In this document: positions 6,199 to 6,370 of the stretch, piece by piece
Layout of the letters: each line of letters begins with the position of its first letter
How positions within the stretch are numbered: position 1 is the first letter of the stretch
Assembly (NCBI GenBank): GCA_041170785.1
Contig: JBEDND010000124.1
Span: 1-6,370, forward strand
From: REEB481 sp041170785
GTDB taxonomy: Bacteria; Bacteroidota; Bacteroidia; NS11-12g; UBA955
Direction: 5' to 3'
Length of the DNA stretch: 6,370 bases
Made by a program: the position numbers and the translations under genes
Notes under the pieces: generated by a model
Databases searched by the model: none
The model's input: only the letters and a program-made list of their open reading frames with translations
What the model was told of the DNA's origin: nothing

Positions 6199-6370
6199 AT
6201 GCACCGATCACATACCTGTGGAGAATTGAGGTTAAGTCATGCCGGAACAAAGGTTACCCTGGCCGGTTGGGTAGCCCGCAACCGCAAAATGGGCGGACTG
6301 GTTTTTGTTGACCTGCGCGACCGCTACGGCATCACCCAACTTTCCTTCAACGAGGCCGTGAATGCTGAAC
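6199..6370 (+). CDS. aspS: Aspartyl-tRNA synthetase, N-terminal fragment cut by window edge
   Basis: It charges tRNA-Asp with aspartate (class II synthetase, cytoplasmic). Only the first 57 codons are in the window, and the frame stays open to the end. The protein begins MHRSHTCGELRL, followed by VTLAGWVARNRKMGGLVF and VDLRDRYGITQLSF. This is the start of the OB-fold anticodon-binding domain. The H-x-CGEL opening and the GWV-x-R-x(3)-GG-x-x-F-x-DLRDR-x-G pattern are characteristic of bacterial AspRS rather than AsnRS or LysRS, which share the fold but lack the CGEL opening. The ATG at 6199 is well supported by this alignment from residue 1 and by the TAATTTTG box just before it. No Shine-Dalgarno is present. 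It is divergent from folA. The catalytic domain lies outside the window. Confidence 0.93.
   Translation, partial: MHRSHTCGELRLSHAGTKVTLAGWVARNRKMGGLVFVDLRDRYGITQLSFNEAVNAE

Overview
The window looks like ordinary chromosomal DNA from a member of the Bacteroidota. The evidence is a three-gene succinate dehydrogenase/fumarate reductase operon with a single fused cytochrome b subunit, a TonB-dependent outer-membrane receptor, gene starts without Shine-Dalgarno sequences, and TAnnTTTG-like -7 boxes right next to start codons. The family within the phylum cannot be decided from the sequence alone. No mobile element, CRISPR array, tRNA/rRNA, phage gene or sign of recent transfer was seen.

Layout. 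Positions 1-3540 on the + strand hold a tightly packed sdhC (5' end outside the window) - sdhA - sdhB operon. It encodes a complete complex II: a five-helix di-heme membrane anchor, the covalent-FAD catalytic subunit and the three-cluster iron-sulfur subunit. A strong intrinsic terminator (3563-3592) closes it. From 3595 to 6158 the genes run on the - strand: folA (dihydrofolate reductase), then 41 bp downstream a 666-residue TonB-dependent receptor of the BtuB-like (non-SusC) type, converging on the sdh operon. At the right edge, divergent from folA across about 40-60 bp, is the first 57 codons of aspS (aspartyl-tRNA synthetase).

How the genes work together. SdhCAB forms one membrane enzyme linking the TCA cycle to the quinone pool. 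FolA regenerates tetrahydrofolate for one-carbon metabolism. The receptor imports an unidentified ligand across the outer membrane using TonB energy. AspS charges tRNA-Asp. Only the sdh genes form an obvious functional unit. The folA-receptor pairing may be co-transcription or mere adjacency. I found no convincing undescribed system. The points worth a second look are the near-leaderless promoter geometry, the start codon of folA, and the shared terminator between convergent units.
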